DNA of 64,000 nucleotides. Origin: Enterobacter dykesii. Lineage in GTDB: Bacteria > Pseudomonadota > Gammaproteobacteria > Enterobacterales > Enterobacteriaceae. The position numbers and the translations under genes were made by a program. The notes beneath the pieces were generated by a model that ran no database searches, was not told where the DNA came from, and saw nothing but the letters and a program-made list of their open reading frames with translations. This document shows, one piece after another, positions 1 to 9,026 of the stretch. The stretch is from positions 2,356,001-2,420,000 of the forward strand of contig NZ_CP126604.1 of NCBI RefSeq assembly GCF_008364625.2. The letters run 5' to 3'. Each line of letters begins with the position of its first letter. The first letter of the stretch is position 1.

Positions 1-420
1 GACCTCTTCACTGATGTAGGCGGTTGCCGCCGCCGCGATGCCGCTCAGCGCCAGACCAATCACCGCACGTAGCGCCACCAGCATTGCCCAGGATTCTACC
101 AGCGGGCAGAGCAGCGTCAGAATGCCGCCCAGCAGGAGAGAGACGATAATTAACCGCTTCCTGCCATAGCGATCGGATAACGTTCCGGTAAACAGCAGCC
201 CAATTGCCAGCAACGCTGTTTCTGCGGATAAGATAATACTCACCTGGCTGACCGGAACATTATATTCCACAGCAAGTGTCGGGAGCAGTGGCTGAATAAA
301 AAACAACGAAGCAAGTTCCGCAAGCCCGGATAAGGCCAGCGCCAGAATGACGCGAATATGCGCGCTGGCTTTTACCGGGTCGGGAGCTTTCAGGGTATTG
401 TTAGCATGCGTTAACGCCAT
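1..420 (-). CDS. MFS transporter, N-terminal 140 residues (gene continues beyond the window)
   Basis: Reading leftward from the ATG at 420-418, the frame stays open to base 1. The product begins with a hydrophilic stretch of about 20 residues, then hydrophobic helices, with the major-facilitator loop motif GTLSDRYGRKR between the second and third helices. That motif is the MFS signature A and marks a drug/solute:H+ antiporter or symporter in the inner membrane. The substrate cannot be told. It lies 74 bp downstream of the PrpF-type isomerase on the same strand, so the two may be co-transcribed, which would suggest a carboxylate substrate (inference). The C-terminal two thirds are outside the window. 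Confidence 0.85.
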   Translation of the reverse strand, partial: MALTHANNTLKAPDPVKASAHIRVILALALSGLAELASLFFIQPLLPTLAVEYNVPVSQVSIILSAETALLAIGLLFTGTLSDRYGRKRLIIVSLLLGGILTLLCPLVESWAMLVALRAVIGLALSGIAAAATAYISEEV

Positions 421-494
421 AATAACCTCAGTATTATAGTTAAGGTACAGGGTGTATTTTTGTAAGATGGTTAGCTTTTTAGTTACGACTTTAC

Positions 495-1583
495 TTAATC
501 AACTTCAGATAGCAGTTTTTCTGGCACGCAAACAACGCCTTCAAATAATTTGCGCGACGTGCGAATAACCGCAGCCCGGGTATTTTCGATATTATTTCCG
601 TTCCTCAGCAACGATACGGATATTTTTCCACTGGGGTGTTCAATATCAATAATGTTGGTAAAGCGTTCCTTTGGACGATCGGCAACAATTTTCGCGGCGA
701 TGGAGCCTTCAATAATCGTCGCGGTTGAGATACCAATCGAACCGGTAATCGCCAGTGATTTATGGCAAGTATGCGGCATGAAATAGCGCACCTGAAGCGT
801 GCCGCCGTTACGCGCCCGGCTAAGAAGAACCGGTTTAGGGATCACTTTGTTGGACACGTCCCCTAAGCCCATCGCCGCGCCAGCCTGACGACGCAGGTTC
901 TCAAGCCTTTCTTTAAACGCCCTGTCGCCATCTAATTCTGCTGGTGACTCCCCGCCTGTTTTGCCCAACGCCGAGGCGTCAATCAGGACCATCGGCATCG
1001 CCATATCTATACAGGTAACTTCAATCCCGTCGAACACGTTTGTTACGCTGTCCGTTGGCAGCAGTTTTCCGGTTTTCGACCCCGCAGAATTCAGGAAGGT
1101 TAAGCCAATCGGTGCCGCTGTACCCGGCACACCATCGATCTGGGTATCGCCTTCATATTCGACCCGATAGTCAGGTGTTTGCACTTCCGCGTCGACCAGT
1201 GTTCCGGTGTTCAGATTGCGAATACGCACCGTCGTCACCGGGCTTTGCGCCTTGACCAGCCCCTTTTCAATGGCAAAGGGCCCCACGGCACAGAGCATAT
1301 TGCCGCAGTTAGGCGTGGTATCAACGCGACGTTCGTTCACCATCACTTGTGCGAACAGATAATCCACATCCGCGTCCGGACTGTCGGACAGACTGACGAT
1401 CGCCACCTTACTGGTTTGCGGACTTCCCCCGCCAATACCGTCAATTTCGAGTTCATGCCCCGCGCCCATCAGGCTGAGTAAAACTGCATCACGCGCTTCG
1501 GTTTCCTCTGGCAGATCGCTGGCCAGAATGACCGGACCTTTTGAGGTACCGCCACGCATTAATACGCAAGGGATCTTTAACAT
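495..1583 (-). CDS. PrpF-family isomerase, 4-oxalomesaconate tautomerase (GalD/YbhH type)
   Basis: A 362-residue cytosolic protein of the PrpF/AcnD-accessory family with the diaminopimelate-epimerase fold. It aligns by eye along its length with E. coli YbhH: GGTSKG at 11-16, the cysteine motif NCGNM at 92-96, and GDVSNKVIPKPVL in the C-terminal half. Family members include GalD, which tautomerises 4-oxalomesaconate in gallate breakdown, and PrpF of the methylcitrate route. Without adjacent ring-cleavage genes the exact substrate is open. The divergent LysR gene and the MFS gene downstream make a small regulated carboxylate-use unit. Close similarity to YbhH rather than PrpF favours the tautomerase name. 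Confidence 0.85.
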   Translation of the reverse strand: MLKIPCVLMRGGTSKGPVILASDLPEETEARDAVLLSLMGAGHELEIDGIGGGSPQTSKVAIVSLSDSPDADVDYLFAQVMVNERRVDTTPNCGNMLCAVGPFAIEKGLVKAQSPVTTVRIRNLNTGTLVDAEVQTPDYRVEYEGDTQIDGVPGTAAPIGLTFLNSAGSKTGKLLPTDSVTNVFDGIEVTCIDMAMPMVLIDASALGKTGGESPAELDGDRAFKERLENLRRQAGAAMGLGDVSNKVIPKPVLLSRARNGGTLQVRYFMPHTCHKSLAITGSIGISTATIIEGSIAAKIVADRPKERFTNIIDIEHPSGKISVSLLRNGNNIENTRAAVIRTSRKLFEGVVCVPEKLLSEVD

Positions 1584-1667
1584 GTCTTTTTTCTCATTTC
1601 GCGTTTATCAGGAACGCAATAAGGTTTTCACACTCCCGTTGATAACTCTAATGTCAAAAAAAGCAGG

Positions 1668-1690
1668 ATTAATACGCTTTGCGTATTAAT
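1668..1690. promoter_or_regulatory. Perfect inverted repeat, probable LysR operator
   Basis: Arms ATTAATACGC and GCGTATTAAT are a perfect 10-bp inverted repeat around a TTT spacer. It contains the LysR-type core ATAC-N7-GTAT. It sits 48 bp before the LysR start and 84 bp before the isomerase start, the usual place for an LTTR recognition site in a divergent pair. Confidence 0.65.
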
Positions 1691-1738
1691 AGCCCTTGCG
1701 TTACCGTGGGTATAGGCAAGCCATAATCAGGTGCGGAT

Positions 1739-2668
1739 ATGCAGCATGAATTACAGGGAATACAAGCGTTTGTAAAAATTGCAGAAATCGGATGCTTTAC
1801 AAAAACATCGCAATTTCTTCACATTTCACAACCGGCTTTAACACGCAGAATTCAGAAGCTCGAAGAGAGCCTGGGGACCACGCTGTTTGAACGGTCCACG
1901 CGCAGCGTCAAACTCACAACCGTGGGAAGGGAATTTTTACCTAAGGCAAAGAATTTAATCGATTTTTATGAAAGCGCGGTCCTGAGTATTAAAGAGATGG
2001 CGACGCATCAGGCAGGGGTTATTACCGTTTCCTGTATCCCCACTGCCGCTTTCTATTTTCTGCCTTCAGTGATACGAGATTATAACAATGACTACCCAAA
2101 CATCCGTATCCGCATACTTGAGCACAGTGCCAGCGATTGTCTCGAAGCGGTGTTAAATGGCGACGCAGATTTCGGCATAAATATGATAAACGTCACACAT
2201 CCTAATATCGATTTTGCGCCGCTGGTTAACGAACCCTTCGTTCTGGCATGCCGACGGGACAACGAGCTGGCGAAAAAACCGCTGGTGACATGGGACGATC
2301 TGGCAGGGATGAAGCTGATTGGGGTAAGGCGCTCCAGCGGGAACCGATCGCTTATCGATCAGGCGTTCGAGAAGATGGCCTGGAAACCGAACTGGTTTTA
2401 TGAAGTACGTCACCTGTCAACGTCGCTGGGGATGGTGGAAGCGGGTCTTGGCGTGTCTGTCGTTCCCAGCCTGGCGATGCCGACCGACGAACATCATGTC
2501 CTTGTCAGCCGGCCACTGATTGAACCCGTGATAAGGCGTACGCTGGGCCTCGTGCAGCGGCGCGAAACGACCCTGAGTCCGGCGGCGGAAAAATTCCGGG
2601 AGCTGATTTTACATCTGTGGTCAGGCGAAAACAGCAGCCCCTGGATCGGCAAGTTTACTCAGCTATAA
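1739..2668 (+). CDS. LysR-family transcriptional regulator
   Basis: A 309-residue LTTR. Residues about 5-62 form the winged helix-turn-helix (FVKIAEIGCFTKTSQFL, then ALTRRIQKLEESLG and LFERSTRSVKLT), followed by a linker helix and a periplasmic-binding-like effector domain from about 90 to 300. Divergent from the PrpF-type isomerase with a palindromic operator between them, so it most likely controls that gene and itself in response to a carboxylate. The arrangement recalls E. coli ybhD-ybhH. The ligand is not known. Confidence 0.9.
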   Translation: MQHELQGIQAFVKIAEIGCFTKTSQFLHISQPALTRRIQKLEESLGTTLFERSTRSVKLTTVGREFLPKAKNLIDFYESAVLSIKEMATHQAGVITVSCIPTAAFYFLPSVIRDYNNDYPNIRIRILEHSASDCLEAVLNGDADFGINMINVTHPNIDFAPLVNEPFVLACRRDNELAKKPLVTWDDLAGMKLIGVRRSSGNRSLIDQAFEKMAWKPNWFYEVRHLSTSLGMVEAGLGVSVVPSLAMPTDEHHVLVSRPLIEPVIRRTLGLVQRRETTLSPAAEKFRELILHLWSGENSSPWIGKFTQL

Positions 2669-2681
2669 ATTCTGGAACGGT

Positions 2682-2701
2682 AAAGGGGCCTGTGCCCCTT
2701 T
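2682..2701. terminator. Bidirectional terminator between the LysR gene and nhoA
   Basis: AAAGGGGC and GCCCCTTT form an 8-bp perfect stem with a CTGT loop, flanked by A and T residues on either side. It lies in the 38-bp gap between two convergent genes. Confidence 0.7.
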
Positions 2702-2706
2702 GCGTA

Positions 2707-3552
2707 TTATTTCCCGGCCTGAGGATGTGTATCAAAGCCCGCCATTACCGCCGTCAACTCCGCCAGCGAAAATCCGTGTTTTGCATCGTCAACGCCCAGC
2801 CCAAAGCGTTCCTGCATCAGCTGGTAAAGCGCCTCCGCATCCGGCAGATGGATCTGCTCCTCCACATGGCCGTTCCGCCAGTGGGTAAAGTTGAAGTTTG
2901 TTAGCGTAAGCTTGCCGCCGTCCGGCAGATGGCGACACATCAACAGATGATGACGGAAATGCGACTGCGGCCAGTGCGCCGACCAGAAATTCCCCATTAC
3001 GTAATCGCTGAAATACTGCGTCGTCAGGTCAAACTGGTACATCGACTGCCAGTGCTCGTGGTGCCGGAACTGCAGCACCCAGTCGTTCCCCTCGCTCAGC
3101 AGACGATACAGCCCGTGCGGCGTCTCCTGTTCTTCATTAGCGAGCAGTCGAATCGGCGCCGTCAGCGTCTGGCCGCCAAACCCCACATCGGCTATCCAGC
3201 GCTCACCGTTAAGCTCAACCAGCAGCAGACGGTGCGTGCGCGGCGGCATTTGCGGCGGATTCGCTAATACCACGCGTCCCAGCACGCTACGCACAGTAAA
3301 CCCGACCTCACGCAAAACGCGCTCGAACAGGCCGTTTTGCTCAAAGCAGTACCCTCCGCGACGTGCGGTGAACAGCTTGTCGACCAGGCATCGATCGTCA
3401 AGCTGGATTTCGCGCGGCAGAACGACATCAATATTCTCAAAAGGGATCGCACAGTTGTGATGTAAATGCAGCGCGCGCAGGGTATCGATATCCACCCGTG
3501 TCGGCTGCGTCCAGCCGATGCGGGCGAAATAGGCGGTCAGGAATGGGGACAT
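2707..3552 (-). CDS. nhoA: Arylamine N-acetyltransferase
   Basis: A 281-residue NAT that transfers acetyl from acetyl-CoA to arylamines and N-hydroxyarylamines in the cytosol. The catalytic triad is present at the family positions: Cys69 (in RRGGYCFEQN), His107 (PPRTHRLL) and Asp122 (IADVGFGGQ). It is close to E. coli NhoA over its whole length, including the conserved VMGNFWSAHWPQSHFRHH block. An AAGGAAA ribosome site precedes the ATG. It is divergent from yddH, as in E. coli. All catalytic residues are intact, so activity is expected. Confidence 0.96.
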   Translation of the reverse strand: MSPFLTAYFARIGWTQPTRVDIDTLRALHLHHNCAIPFENIDVVLPREIQLDDRCLVDKLFTARRGGYCFEQNGLFERVLREVGFTVRSVLGRVVLANPPQMPPRTHRLLLVELNGERWIADVGFGGQTLTAPIRLLANEEQETPHGLYRLLSEGNDWVLQFRHHEHWQSMYQFDLTTQYFSDYVMGNFWSAHWPQSHFRHHLLMCRHLPDGGKLTLTNFNFTHWRNGHVEEQIHLPDAEALYQLMQERFGLGVDDAKHGFSLAELTAVMAGFDTHPQAGK

Positions 3553-3660
3553 GAATCAGTTTCCTTTGATTGTGATGTTCTGTTTATAAACTAATTTTAC
3601 GCACTCACTTTGATTTACGTGCTTTTTCGTCATACTCATCGGTATAGATGAGGAGAACCT

Positions 3661-4233
3661 ATGAGCCACTTTCGCCCTGTTGAATTACGTCATGCCAGCC
3701 GTCTGCTGAACCACGGCCCTACTGTGCTTATCACCAGTCGGGATGAAAGCCTGGACAGACGCAACGTGATGGCCGCCGCATGGTCAATGCCCGTTGAGTT
3801 TGAACCGCCGCGCATCGCAATAGTCGTGGATAAAAGCACCTGGTCGCGTGAACTGATTGAGCGCAGCGGGAAGTTTGGCATCGTCATCCCCGGCGTGGCG
3901 GCGGCCAACTGGACATACGCGGTCGGTAGCGTCAGCGGACGCGATGAAGACAAATTTAACTGCTACGGGATCCCGGTCGTGAACGGTCCTGAGCTTGGCC
4001 TGCCGGTGATTGAGGAAAAATGCCTGGCGTGGATGGAGTGCCGGTTACTCCCGGTGACAGCCGCAGCAGAAAAATACGATACCCTGTTTGGTGAAGTGGT
4101 TTCAGCGGCAGCCGATGAACGCGCATTTATCGCCGGGCGCTGGCAGTTTGACGGGGATAAGCTGAATACGCTGCATCATCTTGGCGCCGGGACGTTTGTG
4201 GCGAGCGGAAAAATGGTGAAGGCGCTGGATTGA
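3661..4233 (+). CDS. yddH: Flavin reductase-like FMN-binding protein YddH
   Basis: A 190-residue protein of the flavin reductase-like, FMN-binding split-barrel family, nearly colinear with E. coli YddH (MSHFRPVEL start, AAAWSMPVEF and HHLGAGTF near the end). Family members bind FMN and reduce flavins or act on small flavin-dependent substrates; YddH itself has no firm function that I know. A GAGGAG ribosome site sits just before the ATG. Divergent from nhoA, convergent with the EF-G paralogue. Confidence 0.9.
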   Translation: MSHFRPVELRHASRLLNHGPTVLITSRDESLDRRNVMAAAWSMPVEFEPPRIAIVVDKSTWSRELIERSGKFGIVIPGVAAANWTYAVGSVSGRDEDKFNCYGIPVVNGPELGLPVIEEKCLAWMECRLLPVTAAAEKYDTLFGEVVSAAADERAFIAGRWQFDGDKLNTLHHLGAGTFVASGKMVKALD

Positions 4234-4268
4234 GAAAACCCTCCCCCTACCGGGAGAGGGTAACCGTA

Positions 4269-6368
4269 TTACTTCGCACGTCGTGAAATAATCTCATCCG
4301 CAACATTCCGCGGGGCTTCCGCAAAATGATGGAACTCCATCGTATACGTCGCGCGTCCCTGGGACATCGAGCGCAATGTCGTGGCATAACCAAACATCTC
4401 TGCCAGCGGCACGTCAGCGCGAATAATCTGGCTTCCGTACTGCTCCGCCATCCCCTGCACCATGCCGCGGCGGGAAGAGAGATCGCCCATGATGTTACCG
4501 GCGTACTCTTCCGGCGTTTCCACCTCCACGTGCATGATCGGCTCAAGGATCGCCGGATCCGCCCTGCGGGCCCCCTCTTTAAAGCCGAGGATCGCCGCCG
4601 TGCGGAACGCCATCTCCGAGGAGTCGACGTCGTGATATGAGCCAAACGTCAGCGTCGCTTTGACATCGACAACCGGATAGCCCGCCAGCACGCCGCTGTT
4701 CATCGCTTCCCGCAGCCCTTTCTCAACGGACGGAATATACTCGCGCGGCACCACGCCGCCCTTGGTGGCATCTTCAAATTTAAAGCCACTTCCGGGCTCC
4801 AGCGGCTCCAGGCTCAGCACCACATGGCCGTACTGGCCTTTACCACCGGACTGACGGACAAATTTGCCTTCGATATCCTTCACCGTTTTACGCAGGGTTT
4901 CACGGTAGGTTACCTGTGGGCGGCCAATGTTCGCCTCGACGCCAAACTCACGCTTCATGCGGTCGACGATGATCTCAAGGTGTAGCTCACCCATCCCGGA
5001 GATAATGGTCTGGCCGGACTCTTCGTCAGTATGCAGGCGAAACGACGGATCTTCCGCCGCCAGACGCTGCAGCGCGATCCCCATTTTCTCCTGATCGGCC
5101 TTAGTTTTCGGCTCGATCGCCAGCGAGATAACCGGGTCCGGGAACTCCATGCGTTCAAGCGTAATGACGGCGTTCGGATCGGTAAGCGTGTCGCCGGTAG
5201 TCACATCCTTCAGCCCCACGCAGGCCGCGATGTCCCCGGCGCGCAGTTCGTCCACCTCGTGGCGATCGTTGGCATGCATCAGCACGATACGCCCGATGCG
5301 CTCTTTCTTCCCTTTGACCGGGTTATACACCGCGTCGCCTTTGCGCAGCACGCCAGAGTACACGCGGATAAAGGTCAGTTGCCCGACGTACGGATCGCTC
5401 ATCAGCTTGAACGCCAGGGCCGAGAACGGCTCATCATCGCTTGGATGACGCTCCGCGTGCTGCCCTTTTTCATCCACGCCATCAATGGCCGGCACGTCCA
5501 GCGGCGACGGCATAAGCTCAATGACCGCATCGAGCATGCGCTGCACGCCCTTATTCTTGAACGCGCTGCCGCACAGCATCGGCTGAATTTCACCCGAGAT
5601 GGTGCGAATACGCAGCCCTTTGATGATTTCCGCTTCGTCGAGATCGCCGGTTTCCAGGTATTTGTCCATCAGTTCATCGCTGGCTTCTGCCGCCGCAGAG
5701 ACCATTTTTTCCCGCCATTCCTGAGCGGTATTGACCAAATCGTCCGGCACGGGCGCATAGGTAAACACCATGCCCTGCGTCGCATCGTCCCACAGAATGG
5801 TGCGCATCTTGATGAGGTCCACCACGCCGGTGAAATGATCTTCTGCACCCACCGGAATGACAATCGGCACCGGATTGGCCTTCAGGCGCTCCTGCATCAT
5901 CCGTACGACGCGGAAGAAATCGGCACCCGGACGGTCCATTTTGTTGACGAAGGCCAGACGCGGAACGTGATATTTATTGGCCTGACGCCAGACGGTTTCC
6001 GACTGCGGCTGCACGCCGCCCACGGAGTCATACACCATCACGGCGCCGTCGAGCACGCGCATGGAACGTTCCACCTCAATGGTGAAATCCACGTGGCCCG
6101 GGGTGTCGATGATGTTGATCCGGTGCGGTTCATAGCCTCTGTCCATACCCGGCCAGAAGCAGCTGACGGCCGCGGAGGTAATCGTGATCCCGCGCTCTTG
6201 CTCCTGCGCCATCCAGTCAGTGGTTGCCGCGCCATCGTGTACTTCACCCAGCTTGTGGCTCATCCCGGTGTAAAACAGGATGCGCTCAGTGGTGGTGGTT
6301 TTACCGGCATCGATATGCGCGGAGATACCGATGTTGCGATAACGTTCGAGAGGGATGGGTCGGGGCAT
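4269..6368 (-). CDS. fusA: Elongation factor G paralogue, full length
   Basis: A 699-residue translational GTPase that drives tRNA-mRNA translocation and, with RRF, ribosome recycling. All G motifs are intact: P-loop AHIDAGKTT at 17-25, switch I RGITITS from 59, DTPGH at 88-92, NKMD at 142-145 and GSAFKNKG in G5; domain IV/V motifs [19 protein letters not shown] and [12 protein letters not shown] are also present. It is not in an str operon (no rpsL, rpsG or tuf around), so it is almost certainly a second copy. Residues such as VYDSVGGVQ and VPREYIP, where E. coli EF-G has VYCAVGG and IPGEYIP, look more like beta-proteobacterial EF-G, hinting at transfer or an old duplication. A divergent ArsR gene suggests regulated expression. 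Confidence 0.95.
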   Translation of the reverse strand: MPRPIPLERYRNIGISAHIDAGKTTTTERILFYTGMSHKLGEVHDGAATTDWMAQEQERGITITSAAVSCFWPGMDRGYEPHRINIIDTPGHVDFTIEVERSMRVLDGAVMVYDSVGGVQPQSETVWRQANKYHVPRLAFVNKMDRPGADFFRVVRMMQERLKANPVPIVIPVGAEDHFTGVVDLIKMRTILWDDATQGMVFTYAPVPDDLVNTAQEWREKMVSAAAEASDELMDKYLETGDLDEAEIIKGLRIRTISGEIQPMLCGSAFKNKGVQRMLDAVIELMPSPLDVPAIDGVDEKGQHAERHPSDDEPFSALAFKLMSDPYVGQLTFIRVYSGVLRKGDAVYNPVKGKKERIGRIVLMHANDRHEVDELRAGDIAACVGLKDVTTGDTLTDPNAVITLERMEFPDPVISLAIEPKTKADQEKMGIALQRLAAEDPSFRLHTDEESGQTIISGMGELHLEIIVDRMKREFGVEANIGRPQVTYRETLRKTVKDIEGKFVRQSGGKGQYGHVVLSLEPLEPGSGFKFEDATKGGVVPREYIPSVEKGLREAMNSGVLAGYPVVDVKATLTFGSYHDVDSSEMAFRTAAILGFKEGARRADPAILEPIMHVEVETPEEYAGNIMGDLSSRRGMVQGMAEQYGSQIIRADVPLAEMFGYATTLRSMSQGRATYTMEFHHFAEAPRNVADEIISRRAK

Positions 6369-6433
6369 GATATTTCCTTAAGTCTTATGACTTGTCTGTG
6401 ACGACCAGGATGGTCGTGCATTCGTTGGTTTGC

Positions 6434-6470
6434 TATAATAGTCCTATTGTACGAGTATTATCGAACTATT
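6434..6470. promoter_or_regulatory. A/T-rich dyads between the EF-G paralogue and the ArsR gene
   Basis: The divergent intergenic region holds AATAG-TC-CTATT (6437-6448, perfect 5-bp arms) and a wider pair ATAATA (6435-6440) / TATTAT (6456-6461), with another CTATT at 6466. A TATAAT hexamer (6434-6439 on the plus strand) overlaps. This is the sort of dyad ArsR-family dimers bind, but the assignment is inference. Confidence 0.35.
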
Positions 6471-6528
6471 TTTTAACGGTTGACCTATTGTTGATATAGC
6501 TCAATCTAACGCCAAACGCAGGAAAACG

Positions 6529-6831
6529 ATGATCCCAAACCACCCTGAAACTGAACAAATACTGCTGGAAAATGTGCTGTTTGCCCTCGGCAATCCGCTC
6601 CGGCTGTCGATTATTCGCCGGCTCGCCGATGGCAGCGAACTCAGCTGTAACGCGCTGCGTCCGGAAGATGTGGTGAAGTCCACGATGACACACCACTGGC
6701 GCGTTCTGCGCGACAGCGGCGTTATCTGGCAGCGCCCGCAGGGGCGGGAGAACATGATTTCGTTACGCAGAGAGGATCTGGATGCCCGTTTTCCAGGGCT
6801 GATGGAGATACTTTTACAGGCTAAATCATAA
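6529..6831 (+). CDS. ArsR-family winged-helix repressor
   Basis: A 100-residue protein filling a single ArsR/SmtB-type winged helix: ALGNPLRLSIIRRLADG, then SCNALRPEDVVKSTMTHHWRVLRDSGVI and the wing QRPQGRENMISLR. No metal-binding ELCVCDL cysteine box is visible, so it is unlikely to be a metal sensor of the classic type. An AGGAA ribosome site precedes ATG 6529. It is divergent from the EF-G paralogue over 160 bp and has no other close partner, so EF-G2 and itself are its likely targets. The signal is unknown. Confidence 0.85.
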   Translation: MIPNHPETEQILLENVLFALGNPLRLSIIRRLADGSELSCNALRPEDVVKSTMTHHWRVLRDSGVIWQRPQGRENMISLRREDLDARFPGLMEILLQAKS

Positions 6832-6900
6832 GGACATGCCTGTTTTTTCCTGAAAAATGCCCCGTACATATTTGAGGGGGCATTACGTCAGCGAAGGGAT

Positions 6901-7356
6901 TTATCTAACCTGCATACGATATTCAATCATTCCACTTTTCTTCGCAATCCAGTCGTACAATCGTTGCCCGCGATAGTTGGCTTCATGCGTATGCCAGTAA
7001 AGGTGACTGGCATGATGTTTTCTCGCTTCTCTCTGAACATATTCTATTAACTGTTTGCCAATGTGTTTGCCCCTTACGGCTTCACAGACGTATAAATCTT
7101 CGAGGTAGCAGTAATCGCTCTCAGCCCAGGTCGAGCGGTGAAAAAGATAATGCGCAAAACCCACTATGTCTCCATTACATCGTGCTACCACGCAGAATAG
7201 CGGCTCAACGGGGCTGAAAAATCGCTGCCAGGTTCGTTGAGTGACGGCCCCAGAGAGGTCGACATTATAAAATTCCTGGTATTTACTCCACAGTGGCATC
7301 CAGCTTTCAAAATCATGTTCTTTAACTGCCTCAATTGTCACGCTCGTATTATTCAT
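6901..7356 (-). CDS. GNAT-family N-acetyltransferase
   Basis: A 151-residue single-domain GNAT. The acetyl-CoA pyrophosphate loop motif is visible as VRGKHIGKQLIEYV (R/Q-x-x-G-x-G/A variant) after the strand YCYLEDLYV; the end LYDWIAKKSGMIEYRMQV is typical of the small-molecule acetyltransferases acting on amines. Substrate unknown. It is divergent from a MocR-type regulator, a common arrangement where the regulator controls the neighbouring enzyme, so a link to amine or vitamin B6-dependent metabolism is possible (inference). Confidence 0.8.
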   Translation of the reverse strand: MNNTSVTIEAVKEHDFESWMPLWSKYQEFYNVDLSGAVTQRTWQRFFSPVEPLFCVVARCNGDIVGFAHYLFHRSTWAESDYCYLEDLYVCEAVRGKHIGKQLIEYVQREARKHHASHLYWHTHEANYRGQRLYDWIAKKSGMIEYRMQVR

Positions 7357-7520
7357 ATTGCCTCTTTGGTCACCCGTTTATTCGTTTCAGGAAGAGTGTA
7401 TTCGCTGAATGGCACGTTTTGCCCCGCCAATTCTCGCCATCAAGGCAGACCAATTTTTCATCCTTCTGAGTGCAATATTGCTTTAGAATCAAAAGACACA
7501 GAGGGAAAGTGGACAACGTA

Positions 7521-8999
7521 ATGTTTAAGCACGCGCAGCTAGAAACGGTTAAGGCATGGATTATCGACCCCGCTAACGGATCGCTACCGCTTCATGAAAG
7601 GATCCAGAGAGCAATACGGACGCTGATACTGGAAGGGGTATTATCTCACGGTAAGGCCCTTCCTGCCTCACGCGCTCTGGCGGCTTCTCTCAGCGTTTCC
7701 CGGGATACCATAGAAGCGGCCTACTCCAGCCTGCATGCCGAAGGTTTTATTGAGAGACAAACAGGCAGAGGGAGCTTCGTCTCTTCCAGCGCGCGTTTTT
7801 TAAAACCTCGTCCCCGGCAGCATCAGCCAACCGCTGAGATACGAAAAGCAAAACTCAGCGTCCGTGGAAAGGTCATCTATGAAAGCGGCGGGATCCGCGA
7901 ATTTTCCTCCCCTCGCCCCCTTGCGCCCGGCATTCCTGAAACCCGCATGTTTCCCATTTCGATCTGGGAGCGTCTTCAGCGACAGGTGCTGAAGGAGTTT
8001 CAGCACCAGGCATTAGAGCAAAGTCCCCCACAGGGTATAGAGCGCCTGCGACGGGCAATTGCGGAATACGTCAATCTTGAGCGCGGGACGCGCGCGAGGG
8101 CGGAACAGGTCATCGTTCTGACAAGTTCTCAACAGGCGCTCGCGCTCTGTTCCCACGTGCTGATGGACGCCGGGGATGGCATTGTCATTGAAGATCCCTC
8201 CTATCAAGGGGCACACAAAGCGTTCAACGCTGCAGGGCTTCGCTGTATTCCGGTTCCTCTTGATGAAAAAGGCATCTCGGTTGACGGGCTTAATTCTCTG
8301 ACCGAGCCAGCCAGGGCGATCTACCTGACGCCTTCTCATCAGTACCCTACCGGTGTGACGCTCTCTCTTGACCGACGACTGGCGGTTATTAAATGGGCAA
8401 ACCGTTACGGAGCATGGATTATTGAGGATGACTATGACAGTGAGTTTCACTACGAAGGTAAGCCTATGGCCAGTCTTCAGGGGCTTGATACTTCCAACCG
8501 GACAATTTATATCGGCACGTTCACCAAGTCTCTGTTCCCTGGGTTACGTATTGCCTACACGATCGTCCCCTCAGAACTGATAGAGCCCTTTACCATGGCG
8601 AGGACGTTAATGGATGGTCACACCGCCTCAATAACCCAGCTGACGCTGGCAAAATTTCTGGAGGGAGGCCATTTTGGCGCCTATGTTCGTAAGATGCGGA
8701 GTATTTACGTTACTCGTCGCGACGCGCTGGCAAGTATGATGGACGTATATCTCTCCGAATATGTCACCTGTGAAACGCCTGCGGGCGGAATGCAAATGCC
8801 TTGTCACCTGAAGCACGGAATATCCGAGAAAGAGATAGCCACCGCCGCCCGCCGCGCGGGTGTTGATATGCTTGGGCTTACCGATTTATATGCAGGTCCC
8901 CCCGCGTCCACTGGTTTTTTGATGGGATTTGCAGCTTACACGGAAAGGGAAATAGAAGACGCTGTAAAAAAACTGGCCGCAATTTTCCATCATGTTTGA
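7521..8999 (+). CDS. MocR-type regulator (GntR winged helix fused to PLP aminotransferase domain)
   Basis: About 492 residues from ATG 7521; an upstream in-frame start exists but the homologous part begins here. Residues about 10-80 are a GntR winged helix (PLHERIQRAIRTLI, LPASRALAASLSVSRDTIEAAYSSLHAEGFIERQTGRGSFV). The rest is a fold-type I aminotransferase domain with EDDYDSEFHYEG and the PLP-lysine motif FTKSLFPGLRI. MocR regulators sense PLP or PLP-amino acid adducts; PdxR and GabR are known cases. The target is probably the divergent GNAT gene and itself. Confidence 0.85.
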   Translation: MFKHAQLETVKAWIIDPANGSLPLHERIQRAIRTLILEGVLSHGKALPASRALAASLSVSRDTIEAAYSSLHAEGFIERQTGRGSFVSSSARFLKPRPRQHQPTAEIRKAKLSVRGKVIYESGGIREFSSPRPLAPGIPETRMFPISIWERLQRQVLKEFQHQALEQSPPQGIERLRRAIAEYVNLERGTRARAEQVIVLTSSQQALALCSHVLMDAGDGIVIEDPSYQGAHKAFNAAGLRCIPVPLDEKGISVDGLNSLTEPARAIYLTPSHQYPTGVTLSLDRRLAVIKWANRYGAWIIEDDYDSEFHYEGKPMASLQGLDTSNRTIYIGTFTKSLFPGLRIAYTIVPSELIEPFTMARTLMDGHTASITQLTLAKFLEGGHFGAYVRKMRSIYVTRRDALASMMDVYLSEYVTCETPAGGMQMPCHLKHGISEKEIATAARRAGVDMLGLTDLYAGPPASTGFLMGFAAYTEREIEDAVKKLAAIFHHV

Positions 9000-9026
9000 T
9001 GCCGTCGACGGGTAAGAGACTGACAC

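Noticed and set aside
4240..4264. CCCTCCCC...GGGAGAGGG hairpin between yddH and the EF-G paralogue
   Set aside because: Imperfect stem without a T-run; may aid termination but not called.
5031..6401. Long open frame antisense to the EF-G paralogue (456 codons)
   Set aside because: Low-complexity His/Arg-rich text typical of the complement of a GC-biased gene; the minus-strand EF-G is unquestionable.
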